Assembly: GCA_017507525.1 (NCBI GenBank)
Contig: JAFWAT010000020.1
Span: forward strand, 1-48,254
Reading direction: 5' to 3'
Source of the DNA: Clostridia bacterium
GTDB taxonomy: Bacteria; Bacillota; Clostridia; UBA1381; UBA9506
DNA: 48,254 bases
Numbering within the stretch: position 1 is the stretch's first letter; each line of letters opens with the position of its first letter. A program made the translations under genes and the position numbers. The notes below the pieces were generated by a model. The model was not told where the DNA came from. It saw only the letters and a program-made list of their open reading frames with translations, and ran no database searches. Of this stretch, positions 16,842 to 25,787 are shown piece by piece.

Positions 16842-16870
16842 ATTATAGCACATTTTTTGTGTTTTGTCAA
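16842..16870 (-). promoter_or_regulatory. Consensus sigma-A promoter of the potA leader
   Basis: On the minus strand TTGACA (16870-16865), 17-bp spacer, TATAAT (16847-16842). It starts only 7 bp after the MFS gene stop. Predicted start of transcription is near 16835. Confidence 0.8.
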
Positions 16871-16876
16871 GGTTTT

Positions 16877-18193
16877 TTACGCAGTTATTTCCCCATTCTC
16901 TTCTATCTGTGATAAAATAATTTTTCTATCCCGGTTAGCAGCAGACAAAACAAATTGCATGGATATGGTGACAAAGCACATCATAATACCAAATATTAAA
17001 AAGGCAATCTGATAACTTCCAAAAAAATCATAGCAGAAATTGCCAAAGGGTGACCCCAAGGCAAACCCTGCATAGCTTGCCGATACAAACAGCCCTACAA
17101 ACTTATCAAAGTCCTTATTACCAAACATCTCGCAGGCAAAAAGCGGAAGCATAACCGTCTCAAGCGGCAGGGCAAAGGAACCGGCAAAACCTCTTACAAA
17201 GGCAAGCACCTGACCGGCAGGAGAATTTGTCAACACGATAAGACCAAACAGAGATACAAAAGAACAAACAAAGCAAATATTCATAGACACACGCATGCCG
17301 AACCTATCATAGAAAAAGCCAGTTGTAAACTTTGATATTGTCAAGATAATACTGGTAAAGCTTGTAACCAGCGCCACAAAGCCTACATCAAGTCCAATGT
17401 CATACATATGCGGAACTGCAATACCACTCAATCCTTGAAGCGACATACCTGTTAAAAACATACGAAGCATCGCAACATATAAATATGGTTTTCTGATGGC
17501 ATCATCGTAGTCCATACCTTCCCAACCAGTGCCCCGGACTTTTCGTTTTTTTGCCGGAACCACAGTCTTATCTTCCCCACCGTCTTTCGGATTCTCTCTG
17601 AAAAAAATAACAATCAGCAACAGTGCTACTGTCAAAATAGCCGAAACCAAAAGGTAAGAGGTTCTATACCCAAATGGTTTTCCCTCTTGAAAGATGATAG
17701 GCGATAAAATCTGAACGGCAATGGCACCGCCTAAGCCGTTAGCGGCAAGCGTTGCACCTGTGATAGTTCCAATGTTTTTTTTGCACCACTTATGGATAAT
17801 GGCACTCACCATGGTTGTGCTTGTCCAGGAAAGTCCAATTCCCAGGAAAATGCTGGCTATGTAAAATGTATATACGCTCGTAGCTACAGCGTTAATGAGT
17901 GCAAAAGCAATCAGACAGACAAAGCCTGCACAAATTAGTTTTTTGGTGCCAAAACGGTATACCAGCCTACCGAAATATAAGTTGACAATGGTAGAGGTAA
18001 CATATCTGAAACTATCGTTAAACGCAAATGCACCCCTTGGAATGCCAAGCGCATCGGTAATAGCCGTCAGATACATGGTCCTGCCACTACTGCAAAACCC
18101 CATACTGGTCAGAATCATCATAAAGCAAATGCCAATTATAACCCACGCATAATCAAACTTTTTCGTTTGTTTTTCACCATTTTCCATATCCAT
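16877..18193 (-). CDS. MFS transporter, substrate unknown (likely in the glutamate-fermentation regulon)
   Basis: A 438-residue major facilitator with twelve predicted helices in two halves and a charged central loop (about 195-225, KKRKVRGTGWEG). The first half carries YFGRLVYRFGTKKL, matching the MFS loop 2-3 signature. It resembles monocarboxylate or oxalate/formate-type MFS members, so a carboxylate substrate is plausible but not shown. Its promoter region contains the core of the site seen at the gntR operator (18257-18268), linking it to glutamate fermentation. No clear terminator follows, so it may read through into the potA leader. Confidence 0.85.
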   Translation of the reverse strand: MDMENGEKQTKKFDYAWVIIGICFMMILTSMGFCSSGRTMYLTAITDALGIPRGAFAFNDSFRYVTSTIVNLYFGRLVYRFGTKKLICAGFVCLIAFALINAVATSVYTFYIASIFLGIGLSWTSTTMVSAIIHKWCKKNIGTITGATLAANGLGGAIAVQILSPIIFQEGKPFGYRTSYLLVSAILTVALLLIVIFFRENPKDGGEDKTVVPAKKRKVRGTGWEGMDYDDAIRKPYLYVAMLRMFLTGMSLQGLSGIAVPHMYDIGLDVGFVALVTSFTSIILTISKFTTGFFYDRFGMRVSMNICFVCSFVSLFGLIVLTNSPAGQVLAFVRGFAGSFALPLETVMLPLFACEMFGNKDFDKFVGLFVSASYAGFALGSPFGNFCYDFFGSYQIAFLIFGIMMCFVTISMQFVLSAANRDRKIILSQIEENGEITA

Positions 18194-18222
18194 ATGCCTC
18201 CGCCGAGTTTATTTACCTTTTC

Positions 18223-18250
18223 ATTATAGCAAGGAATCAACAATTGTAAA
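18223..18250 (-). promoter_or_regulatory. Promoter of the MFS gene
   Basis: On the minus strand TTTACA (18250-18245), 16-bp spacer, TATAAT (18228-18223), about 30 nt from the start codon. Confidence 0.55.
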
Positions 18251-18256
18251 TGGAAT

Positions 18257-18268
18257 TTATATAACAAT
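18257..18268. promoter_or_regulatory. Candidate GntR operator upstream of the MFS gene
   Basis: TTATATAACAAT is identical to 12 bp of the palindrome at the gntR promoter (24275-24286). It lies just upstream of the -35 of the MFS promoter. Confidence 0.45.
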
Positions 18269-18553
18269 ATGGAATTTTTGAAACATAACCGACATTTTAT
18301 ATTGTGTTTTCTGTCTGTATGTTAGAAAAACAAGAGATATTGTACACACGGGAAAAATCATCTTTGACAACATAGAAGATTTGTGAATTGTTTGTTTCCG
18401 GCACAAAGACAGTAAGCCACACAGCAAAATTGAAATCTGTGCTACCCATTCCTTTATTATAAGGGTTTCCGGCTCTGTTTTATGTAATTTTTATAACCAA
18501 GTTGACCTTTTTTCATTGTCCGTTTTTACCGGACTTATTCATGATAACACCGC
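18269..18553. other. Intergenic region without a gene
   Basis: No convincing coding frame is seen. It is AT-rich and holds one short hairpin, GTCCG/CGGAC (18518-18534), without a T-tract. The MFS promoter lies on its right-hand gene side and the mal terminator follows it. Confidence 0.5.
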
Positions 18554-18601
18554 AAAATAATAAAGACAACCTTTCTTTCGAAAAATTGTCTCTATTATTT
18601 T
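18554..18601 (-). terminator. Terminator of the glutamate mutase operon
   Basis: Arms 18554-18569 and 18586-18601 pair over 16 bp with one mismatch, enclosing a loop that itself contains TTTC/GAAA. On the minus strand the second arm ends in TTTATTATTTT. It follows the methylaspartate ammonia-lyase stop by about 25 nt. Confidence 0.7.
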
Positions 18602-18626
18602 CTTGGTATTTGTTATGTTTTAAAAC

Positions 18627-19886
18627 TTATTTAACAAAATTTTTCTTAGCTTTTTTCATAGCTAAGATACGATTCATTTCGTTATAAACTATCATATACC
18701 CTTCATCAACACCCATGCCCGGTTTTGCAAGAATCTGAACAGGCTGGGTCGCCATTGCACAATGCACACATACCTGGGCACTACGGTCAGTTTCATTACA
18801 TGTACCGCCCTGATAAGCGCCAATTCCTTTTTCTTTGCAATATAACACTGCCTCAATAGTATTATTAATGCCTCCAAGGTCAGGAGTCTTGATCTGCACC
18901 ATGTGACCTGCTTTATGATCGGCAAAAAGCTTTATATCTTCAAGTGTGTTACACCATTCATCTGCAACAAGCTCTACATCGCAATTTCTGTCATCAAGCT
19001 CTTTGGTAAGGGCAGCCAAAGCCGTCATCTGTGTCTCTCGGTCACAATCACAGTCCATAGGACCCTCAATGCGGATTTTGAAAGGTTTTGCAATTTCTCC
19101 TATTTCCTCTATGTAATCTGCCATTGCCTTATAGTTGTTGTTTCCAAAGGCAGCGCCTATTGTTCCATACACATCTATGTGCATAACCGGAGAATAATCT
19201 TCACTTGAACGGAAATTCAAAATACGCTCCCGCAGCCAAGCTACATATTCTTTAAGCTTTTCGCCGTTTCTGCCAAGCTTTGTGTCAACGTTATTAATAA
19301 GAGCATGCGGAAGAACCTGTGCTCCTTTTAGAATCATCTTATCCGAATTGTCATAGCGGTCATCACCTGACTGCGTGAAAATCGGAATGGGTGTTTCTGA
19401 TACAGTACATCCGTACTCATCAGCTACAACCTCACACATCATTCTGCCTGTTGCCTTTGCAACTGCGTCAAGTATTGCCTGCGATACGCCATAACGAATA
19501 GCTGTATGAAGACGTTTACCGTCTACACAAATAGCTTCCATCATCGCACATAAATCACGGAAATTGTCAGCTTCTTTTCCAACCAGTTCAGGCTTTATAT
19601 ATGTATCAATAACAGGTATAAAATCTGCTGCAAGGAATAGCGGGTCACGACCACCTGCGCCTGAATATTGAACAGCGGCACAGTCGCCAAACGCAATCTG
19701 TCCATCTTCCAATACGATCATAACAGAGATAGACTCACCTGCCTGACGAACAGAACGAAAACCCTCGGTTACAGGGTCACCTGTATAAAACACGCCATCA
19801 TGACCTGCACCCTGCTTAATGGCACGTTGGTCATCAAAGTAAAAGCCTGTGCGACCCGGTGAACAAACAACATCTATAATTTTCAT
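18627..19886 (-). CDS. mal: Methylaspartate ammonia-lyase
   Basis: Enolase-superfamily enzyme that eliminates ammonia from (2S,3S)-3-methylaspartate to give mesaconate, the second step of the methylaspartate pathway. The 419-residue product is close to the 413 residues of the C. tetanomorphum enzyme. Visible are MHIDVYGTIGAAF (metal ligand Asp), RIEGPMDCD (Glu), ELVADEWCN (Asp) and the catalytic-lysine context MVQIKTPDLGGINNT. A longer in-frame extension to 19961 is rejected because AAAGGAG at 19895-19901 serves the ATG at 19886. It is the last gene of glmS-glmL-glmE-mal. Confidence 0.96.
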   Translation of the reverse strand: MKIIDVVCSPGRTGFYFDDQRAIKQGAGHDGVFYTGDPVTEGFRSVRQAGESISVMIVLEDGQIAFGDCAAVQYSGAGGRDPLFLAADFIPVIDTYIKPELVGKEADNFRDLCAMMEAICVDGKRLHTAIRYGVSQAILDAVAKATGRMMCEVVADEYGCTVSETPIPIFTQSGDDRYDNSDKMILKGAQVLPHALINNVDTKLGRNGEKLKEYVAWLRERILNFRSSEDYSPVMHIDVYGTIGAAFGNNNYKAMADYIEEIGEIAKPFKIRIEGPMDCDCDRETQMTALAALTKELDDRNCDVELVADEWCNTLEDIKLFADHKAGHMVQIKTPDLGGINNTIEAVLYCKEKGIGAYQGGTCNETDRSAQVCVHCAMATQPVQILAKPGMGVDEGYMIVYNEMNRILAMKKAKKNFVK

Positions 19887-19905
19887 AATAAAGTTCTCCT
19901 TTATA

Positions 19906-21357
19906 TTAATATTTTGGACGACCAACCAAACGGCCTTTACCGATAGCGTATACATCATCAATTACCATCTGGAAAGAGGCCTTACGATTTTCGGCAGCTG
20001 CACGCTTGTCGATTTTTTCTCTGTGGAAATCGATAAGCTCCTGACTAAACGGAAGATTACCAGTATCTAAGATGCGAACAGCACCATCATTATCACGGCA
20101 CGGCAACATCTTACCCGCGTTTGCACGGCAAGGAGCAAACGGAACATCTAAAACACCCGCCTCAACACCACGGCAAACACCAACAGCTATATCTCCATTT
20201 CCAAGCTCAAAGCATTTATCAACAATAGCACGGGTTTCCTGACGGATTATCTCCTTTTCCTGCTCTAACGAATCTGACTGGAAGGTCTGATCAGCAAGCA
20301 TGTTAACCACCTGTTTTGTGCAACGAAGCCCCTGAGCATTTGCTTCCATTGTAGGAATACCAACCGCCTCATGAGGGGTTTTTACAATGACCTTTGTCGC
20401 CTTTGACAAAGCTGCAATGAGGCTACCTGAAGAAATAACACCAAATGCCTTTGCCTCGTCAGCAGGGAAACCGCCCATCCACTGATGGAGAACGGTCGTA
20501 ACATCAACATCGGAGTATCCGTACTCTTTTAAGTAGTCATCGGTTAATTCCTGTAATGTGCGGATCGCTGCAATATCCTGCACAAGATTTCCGCACTGAC
20601 CGTAGCCGACAGTTATGTTTTTAACACCCTGTTCAGCTGCAAGCAATGCTTCAATGATTGCTGCCGCATGAGAAATACAAGGCGGAACCAATGTACCCGT
20701 CAAAGGTCCGTATGGTTCACGATTGATAGAAACACCCATTTCTTCATAGATGCCTGTCAAACGGTCAACATACTGCCAGTCGCAAATGGTTCTCTCCATA
20801 GGGATATTTTTGCAATACGGAAGATTATATGAAATACCGCCGCCCTCATAGCTTGTAAAACCGCCGGCATATGTAATTTCAGTCAAAAGTCTTGCATCCG
20901 GCGTGCCATGACGAACCTGCATCGGAACATTAACGCTCTCAATAACCTGACGGCATTTTGCTACACCGTGGTTAACTGCAGGAAAGCCGTTTAGCATAGC
21001 TCTTTCCAAACGCAATGATTCCGAAATACCATTTTCTGCCTCTTCGTAGCGATTTTGTCTTGTATAACTGTCTATCGTTGACGGCAACAGGTCAGCTTCT
21101 CCGTGTTCTTCAAGATACTGCATAAGCTTTATATGCTCTTCCACAACAGGAACACCTGCACGTGGTTGTACTAATGTACGATTATCACGTTTTGCGTCTA
21201 AAAGCTTTTTAGAAAATTTTCTTGACTCAGGCATAGCTTTATGATAGGCAACAGCCTCTTCAAGGTCGACTTCTTTTCCGGTGGGCCATTGCATCAAAAC
21301 TTCCTGTCTAAGACGGTTAAATTCTTCGTCAGAAATACGTTTATTTCGAATATCCAT
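19906..21357 (-). CDS. glmE: Glutamate mutase epsilon (catalytic) subunit
   Basis: Adenosylcobalamin-dependent carbon-skeleton mutase subunit; with GlmS it interconverts L-glutamate and (2S,3S)-3-methylaspartate. Length 483 residues is the family norm. The TIM-barrel substrate-binding segments include [12 protein letters not shown] near residue 145, [19 protein letters not shown] near 170, and an [14 protein letters not shown] stretch. The ATG at 21357 has AAAGGAG upstream within the 3' end of glmL, so the genes overlap by 17 nt. B12 binding lies mainly in the partner GlmS. Confidence 0.97.
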   Translation of the reverse strand: MDIRNKRISDEEFNRLRQEVLMQWPTGKEVDLEEAVAYHKAMPESRKFSKKLLDAKRDNRTLVQPRAGVPVVEEHIKLMQYLEEHGEADLLPSTIDSYTRQNRYEEAENGISESLRLERAMLNGFPAVNHGVAKCRQVIESVNVPMQVRHGTPDARLLTEITYAGGFTSYEGGGISYNLPYCKNIPMERTICDWQYVDRLTGIYEEMGVSINREPYGPLTGTLVPPCISHAAAIIEALLAAEQGVKNITVGYGQCGNLVQDIAAIRTLQELTDDYLKEYGYSDVDVTTVLHQWMGGFPADEAKAFGVISSGSLIAALSKATKVIVKTPHEAVGIPTMEANAQGLRCTKQVVNMLADQTFQSDSLEQEKEIIRQETRAIVDKCFELGNGDIAVGVCRGVEAGVLDVPFAPCRANAGKMLPCRDNDGAVRILDTGNLPFSQELIDFHREKIDKRAAAENRKASFQMVIDDVYAIGKGRLVGRPKY

Positions 21358-22732
21358 GGTATTTAAGCTCCTTTTTCATAATTCGTAAGGCTGTTTTAGG
21401 ATGATATGAAGATAAAAGCCCCATCGCAGCCAAAATGTATGTTTTGTCTACCCACACATCTGCACTTTTAGGTTTTAGCGATGCTGGGTTTATTTGTGAG
21501 TAAAGGGCATGGGAGGCTATCTCTTCTGTCCTTTTTGTATGTATAAGGCTACCGCCTGTAACCACAATTTGTTTTACTTTTGTCAGGTTTTTTCCTTCCT
21601 GCACAAAGGTCTGGCCCATCATTGTATACGTTTCCGATATGGTTCCTGCATGACGGGTAACCGCTTCATCAATAGCACACGAAGCCAATGCAAAATCAAG
21701 TGCCTCTAACTCTTCATCGCCGTTTGGAAGCTTGTCGGTATTACGTTTTAACTCCTCTATCAGAGTCAGTGCCTTTTCTGTGGAAAGGCCCGAAAGCCGG
21801 CATATACGCTCTATCCCCTGCGCATCTACAATACCCTGCACACTATATCGCATGCCAATATCCCCTTCCACCGTTCGCTTTGCGTAAGGTTCCGGAAGGC
21901 CTTTGAATACAGTGTTCATGTGTTCAGGCATGCCGTCGGCAATGGAATAAACATCAGTTGTTGCACCGCCCACATCAACTGCAATCAGTTCCCCGATTCC
22001 TATCTCGTCTTCATGCCCGTTTGCAAGCAGTTCCATGGCTTGAAGCACAGCAGATGGTGTAGGCATCATTATATCAGAAAGAAGATTTGTTACTTTACTT
22101 AATCCTTTAGCCTGTATAATGCGATTTAAAAATATCTCTCTTATCTTTTTTTGTGTAGGCTCTATCTGCAGAGTACCGAATTTAGGCATAACATTGGGAC
22201 AAGTATAGACTTCACAATCCTTTAAAATTCTCTCACACGCACTTGCACAAGTACGGTTTCCTGCCAATACAATCGGAAATTTTGGGTTCATCTTCGAGAG
22301 CATTTTTGCATTATGAATGATACAATCAGTGTTTCCGCCGTCTGTTCCCCCAACCAACAAAAATATGTCAGGATTGATTTTACCGATTTCCTCTATATCA
22401 TGTTCGGTTAATTCAAACGCATAAACACCTACGGTTTTAGCGCCCGCTCCAAGGCTGGCAAGTTTTGCAGCCTCCCCGGTAAGTTCAGGAACAAGTCCGC
22501 TTGTTACCATTCGCAAGCCACCGGCAGCAGAAGAGCAAGCATAACAGGCGTCATATTTAATCTTTCCGGTTTTTTGCTCTAAAAGTTTAAGTCCCTCATT
22601 GAGACCATCATTTATATCAGTCTGAACAGTTGTATATGCTGCAGCGGTTGCAAGGATTTCTTCCTTTCCTATATCTACAGCAGTAAGCTTTGTATATGTA
22701 CTGCCAAAATCAATCAGCAAAACCTTGCTCAT
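21341..22732 (-). CDS. glmL: Glutamate mutase-associated ATPase MutL/GlmL
   Basis: 463-residue ASKHA-fold (actin/Hsp70-like) protein invariably encoded between the S and E subunits of glutamate mutase. Its exact role is not settled; a chaperone or reactivase that exchanges damaged cobalamin is the usual proposal. The N-terminus [16 protein letters not shown] is the phosphate-1 loop, [15 protein letters not shown] near residue 255 is the phosphate-2 loop, and [11 protein letters not shown] near 390 is the adenosine motif. The start overlaps the glmS stop by 4 nt and the stop overlaps glmE, so all three are coupled. Confidence 0.95.
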   Translation of the reverse strand: MSKVLLIDFGSTYTKLTAVDIGKEEILATAAAYTTVQTDINDGLNEGLKLLEQKTGKIKYDACYACSSAAGGLRMVTSGLVPELTGEAAKLASLGAGAKTVGVYAFELTEHDIEEIGKINPDIFLLVGGTDGGNTDCIIHNAKMLSKMNPKFPIVLAGNRTCASACERILKDCEVYTCPNVMPKFGTLQIEPTQKKIREIFLNRIIQAKGLSKVTNLLSDIMMPTPSAVLQAMELLANGHEDEIGIGELIAVDVGGATTDVYSIADGMPEHMNTVFKGLPEPYAKRTVEGDIGMRYSVQGIVDAQGIERICRLSGLSTEKALTLIEELKRNTDKLPNGDEELEALDFALASCAIDEAVTRHAGTISETYTMMGQTFVQEGKNLTKVKQIVVTGGSLIHTKRTEEIASHALYSQINPASLKPKSADVWVDKTYILAAMGLLSSYHPKTALRIMKKELKYHGYSK

Positions 22733-23163
22733 TGATTGCCACCTTCCGTATCCAAAAGCTCATGAAGTGCTTCAATGGTAGTTTCAGGTGTTGTTCCGGG
22801 CGGAAACGCACGGTCAAATCCCATTGCTTTAAAACGTTTTTCAACATCTTCAAATTTTTGTTTACCAATAACAATATTGCCTCCAACCAGCAAAGGAATT
22901 CCTTTAAGACCGGCCTCATCACACTTTTCACGCATACCCCGGCAATCAAGCTCACCCTGTCCATAAAGGGAAGATATGACAATAGCATCTGCACCGGATT
23001 CAATGGCAGCCGCAATATATTCTTCCTGAGAAACCATAACACCAAGATTGACTACTTCAAAACCGGCTTCTGTAAAAGCATGGTACAAAATTTTATTGCC
23101 AACAGCATGAACATCGGCGCCAATAACACCAATGACCAATACTTTTTTCTCCTTATTATTCAT
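22729..23163 (-). CDS. glmS: Glutamate mutase sigma (cobalamin-binding) subunit
   Basis: 144-residue B12-binding subunit. The base-off, His-on motif DxHxxG is visible as GADVHAVG at about residues 15-22, with the usual [10 protein letters not shown] (about 65) and [12 protein letters not shown] (about 92-103) segments that cradle the nucleotide tail. It leads the operon. The start ATG at 23163 follows CGAGG. A sigma-A promoter and a near-palindromic operator lie in the 100 bp upstream. There is no cobalamin riboswitch. Confidence 0.97.
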   Translation of the reverse strand: MNNKEKKVLVIGVIGADVHAVGNKILYHAFTEAGFEVVNLGVMVSQEEYIAAAIESGADAIVISSLYGQGELDCRGMREKCDEAGLKGIPLLVGGNIVIGKQKFEDVEKRFKAMGFDRAFPPGTTPETTIEALHELLDTEGGNQ

Positions 23164-23202
23164 TTCAATACCTCGTAATATTATTTCATAGACGCAACTA
23201 TG

Positions 23203-23228
23203 ATTGTTATATATCTATATAATACAAT
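23203..23228. promoter_or_regulatory. Candidate GntR operator at the glmS promoter
   Basis: A near-palindrome whose ends are ATTGTTATATA and TATAATACAAT. It shares ATTGTTATATA with the gntR operator and overlaps the glmS -10, which suits a repressor. Confidence 0.5.
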
Positions 23229-23247
23229 GTGATATATCACTTGTCAA
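23219..23247 (-). promoter_or_regulatory. Sigma-A promoter of glmS-glmL-glmE-mal
   Basis: On the minus strand TTGACA (23247-23242), 17-bp spacer, TATTAT (23224-23219). The spacer contains the perfect palindrome GTGATATATCAC (23229-23240), a further possible operator. Confidence 0.65.
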
Positions 23248-23273
23248 GAAAAAATGACTATTTTAAATAATTT

Positions 23274-24251
23274 TTATATGGTTTTTTTATCACGAATTCT
23301 TTTGATTTTGGTTTCGAGATACAAAACAGACCCTTCATCCATCTCATAATTACAGTCTATTATATTGCCTTTAAATCCAAGTATATGCTTTAGCGTTTGG
23401 GCATCAAAGTATTTTTCGTAACTTTTAGGAACAAGAATTGAATCTTTGTCACCAAGATACTTTTGTATATTCCCATCAGCACTTATAATGAACGGTTTAC
23501 TTAAATCCATTTCTTCAGCATATATTTTGCACGTATCATATATAAGCTCTGCAAAACGCTCGCTGTACCCTACTATACCAACCCTTTCAGCCGGACGAAT
23601 TTTAAAGATAGAGGTAAGGCACCCGATAGAAATCCTCAGCGCGACTCTAACCACCGCTTTCTGTCCCGGCACAATACTTTCCAAATACTGAGCATGACGC
23701 GATGTCGTAACAATAAGATCAAAATCCTCCCCTAATTTATAAGGGTATTGTTTTACACTGTCGAGGGTATAGGAATATAAATCAACGCCGTGAATATGCC
23801 GAAGTTGTTCAGACATCTGTGACAGATTTTCAGGATTACATTCAACGACCGCAACCTTTACAGTTGCTTCCTTCTGAGAATATTCACGAAGCTTAAGGTC
23901 TAAAAATATGTTTATTTCAGGAGCCGATAAGCCCATACCTTCCAATCTTTCAAGCATTTCATCTATCGCCGCCATTGCCTGTTCTTTTCTGCTTCCTGAA
24001 TTTGCAGGCTGATATTTTACAAAAGTCCCTCTTCCCTGCACCTTTTCTATAAACCCAATGCGTTCTAATTCATCATACGCTCTTTTGACAGTGCCTCTTG
24101 CAATGCCAACTTCTTCTGTCATTTCACAAACAGTCGGAAGCTGTTGACCGGACGAAAGCTCACCGGTTTTTATTGCAGTGCAAATAGCATCCACAAGCTG
24201 CTGATATATAGGGATATCCAGTTCCATATTAACTTTATAAATAGACTTCAT
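23274..24251 (-). CDS. GntR-family transcriptional regulator of the methylaspartate cluster
   Basis: 325-residue regulator. The N-terminal winged helix-turn-helix (about 8-80) has the GntR pattern: IPIYQQLVDAICTAIKTGEL, then QLPTVCEMTEEVGIARGTVKRAYDELE and IEKVQGRGTFV. The C-terminal 230 residues form an effector domain I cannot place in a named class; it contains VAVVECNPENL and VGIVGYSERF. The start is the ATG at 24251 after AGGAG (24259-24263 region); an upstream frame to 24284 lies in the operator. It sits between the glm and citrate-lyase-type operons on the same strand, and a 28-bp palindrome overlaps its own -10, so autoregulation is likely. Confidence 0.88.
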   Translation of the reverse strand: MKSIYKVNMELDIPIYQQLVDAICTAIKTGELSSGQQLPTVCEMTEEVGIARGTVKRAYDELERIGFIEKVQGRGTFVKYQPANSGSRKEQAMAAIDEMLERLEGMGLSAPEINIFLDLKLREYSQKEATVKVAVVECNPENLSQMSEQLRHIHGVDLYSYTLDSVKQYPYKLGEDFDLIVTTSRHAQYLESIVPGQKAVVRVALRISIGCLTSIFKIRPAERVGIVGYSERFAELIYDTCKIYAEEMDLSKPFIISADGNIQKYLGDKDSILVPKSYEKYFDAQTLKHILGFKGNIIDCNYEMDEGSVLYLETKIKRIRDKKTI

Positions 24252-24263
24252 AGATTTCTCTCC

Positions 24264-24291
24264 TATATAATTGTTATATAACAATTATATA
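24264..24291. promoter_or_regulatory. Perfect 28-bp palindromic operator of gntR
   Basis: The 28 bases are their own reverse complement, centred on 24277/24278, with core TTGTTATATAACAA. The site covers the -10 of the gntR promoter, so occupancy should block RNA polymerase. Cores of the site recur at 18257, 23203 and 28395. Confidence 0.75.
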
Positions 24292-24311
24292 TCTTTTCGA
24301 AATTTTGTCAA
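24284..24311 (-). promoter_or_regulatory. Promoter of the gntR gene
   Basis: On the minus strand TTGACA (24311-24306), 16-bp spacer, TATAAT (24289-24284). The -10 lies inside the palindrome. Confidence 0.65.
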
Positions 24312-24326
24312 TACCCTTTATAACAA

Positions 24327-24356
24327 TTAAGACACGCATATCTCAGCGTGTCTTAA
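24327..24356 (-). terminator. Hairpin after the mesaconase genes
   Basis: TTAAGACACGC (24327-24337) pairs perfectly with GCGTGTCTTAA (24346-24356). The minus-strand tail is TTGTTATAAA, a weak T-tract, so termination may be partial. Confidence 0.55.
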
Positions 24357-24362
24357 GATATA

Positions 24363-24923
24363 TTATTTATTTTTTTGTGCAAGATAGGCCTCTCTGCCTG
24401 TTTCATAAAGATTATTTCCATTACTGTCAATTATTACAATAACAGGAAAATCTTCTACCTCCAGTCTCCGGATGGCTTCTGCGCCAAGGTCATCATAGGC
24501 AATGACCTCAGCCTTTTTAATACACTTACTCAAAAGCGCTCCGCAGCCACCAATAGCACCAAAATATACTGCACCATATTGTTTCATAGCAGTAATTACC
24601 TCAGGACCTCTTTTGCCCTTGCCAATCATACCGGTTTGACCAATGGCAATTAAATCAGGGCTGTAAGCATCCATACGATATGATGTAGTCGGCCCGGCAG
24701 AACCTATAGCCTGTCCCGGTTTTGCAGGCGTAGGACCAACAAAGTATATAATGCTGTCTTTGATATCCAAGGGGAGTTCCTTGCCTTGTGCAATAAGCTC
24801 GCACAAGCGTTTATGGGCAGCATCTCTCGCTGTATATATTACGCCTGATATTAAACAGCTGTCCCCTGCTTTAAGTTTTTTTGCACTTTCGCGACTTAAC
24901 GGTGTTTTAATAGAAATAGCCAT
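24363..24923 (-). CDS. Class I fumarase-type hydratase, beta subunit (mesaconase by context)
   Basis: 186-residue C-terminal half of an oxygen-sensitive [4Fe-4S] hydratase of the class I fumarase family (TtdB/FumB-like). IYFVGPTPAKPGQAIGSAGPTTSYRMD carries the family's GPTT substrate loop near residue 80, and KGKRG and YFGAIGGCGALLS follow. Class I fumarases also hydrate mesaconate to (S)-citramalate. Placed between a methylaspartate ammonia-lyase operon and a citramalate-lyase-type operon, mesaconase is the best reading, though fumarase activity may coexist. It follows the alpha subunit without a gap. Confidence 0.9.
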   Translation of the reverse strand: MAISIKTPLSRESAKKLKAGDSCLISGVIYTARDAAHKRLCELIAQGKELPLDIKDSIIYFVGPTPAKPGQAIGSAGPTTSYRMDAYSPDLIAIGQTGMIGKGKRGPEVITAMKQYGAVYFGAIGGCGALLSKCIKKAEVIAYDDLGAEAIRRLEVEDFPVIVIIDSNGNNLYETGREAYLAQKNK

Positions 24924-25763
24924 TTATATCACCTCCGAACCATGTCTTGTAACATGACAATTTATATTGACCGCTACGGGTAAGCCTGCAATATGTGTAG
25001 GATATTTTTCGATGTTTACGGCAAGTGCAGTAGTCTTCCCGCCAAAGCCTTGCGGTCCAATGCCGAGGTTGTTTATCTCTTGCAACAACTCTTTTTCAAG
25101 ATTTGCATAGAACGGGTCCTCATTTGATACATCCACAGGACGAATCAGTGCCTTTTTTGCCAGATAAGCAGCCTTATCAAATGTTCCGCCTATACCCACA
25201 CCCACAACAATAGGAGGGCAGGGATTCGGGCCGGCTTCTTCAACAGATTTTATTACAAAATCCTTTACACCTTGCAAGCCGTCAGAAGGCCGAAGCATAG
25301 CAATTTTGCTCATGTTTTCACTGCCAAAGCCTTTTGGCGCCACAGTAACTTCTATCTTATCCCCCGGTACAATTTCAAAATAAAGCATAGCAGGCGTATT
25401 GTCACCGGTGTTTACTCTGTCAAGCGGGTCGCGAACTACACTCTTTCTAAGGTAGCCTTCTTCGTAGCCTTGTCTTACGCCTTCGTTTACCGCTTCAGTA
25501 ATATCGCCTTTTACATGGACATCCTGACCAATTTTAAGAAATACACACGCAACGCCCGTATCTTGACAAACAGGCTGATTGTTTTCGTCGGATATATTGT
25601 AATTTTCAATAATACGTTCCAATATCTCCTTTGCCTGCGCCCATGTTTCATCCTCGCAAAAACTCTCTATACGCTCTTTAATATCACTACTCAGATGACA
25701 GTTTGACTCAATGCAAAGCTTTTTGACTGCCTGAGTAATTTTTAAAGCATCGATTTCCCTCAT
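24924..25763 (-). CDS. Class I fumarase-type hydratase, alpha subunit (mesaconase by context)
   Basis: 279-residue iron-sulfur half of the hydratase. Three cysteines fit as [4Fe-4S] ligands: PVCQDTGVA near residue 63, GPNPCPPIVVGVGIGG near 185 and NINCHVTRHG near the C-terminus. The split alpha/beta arrangement is normal in Clostridia. AGGAGGAGATATT precedes the ATG at 25763. Together with the beta subunit it should carry out step three of the pathway, mesaconate to citramalate. It is 24 bp downstream of citF, in the same operon. Confidence 0.92.
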   Translation of the reverse strand: MREIDALKITQAVKKLCIESNCHLSSDIKERIESFCEDETWAQAKEILERIIENYNISDENNQPVCQDTGVACVFLKIGQDVHVKGDITEAVNEGVRQGYEEGYLRKSVVRDPLDRVNTGDNTPAMLYFEIVPGDKIEVTVAPKGFGSENMSKIAMLRPSDGLQGVKDFVIKSVEEAGPNPCPPIVVGVGIGGTFDKAAYLAKKALIRPVDVSNEDPFYANLEKELLQEINNLGIGPQGFGGKTTALAVNIEKYPTHIAGLPVAVNINCHVTRHGSEVI

Positions 25764-25787
25764 AATATCTCCTCCTGTATATTATTT

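Noticed and set aside
18518-18534. GTCCG/CGGAC hairpin as a terminator
   Set aside because: Only 5 bp with no T-tract on either strand.
23164-23273. Cobalamin riboswitch before the B12-dependent glutamate mutase operon
   Set aside because: The leader is short, and no GCCACTG-type B12-box is present.
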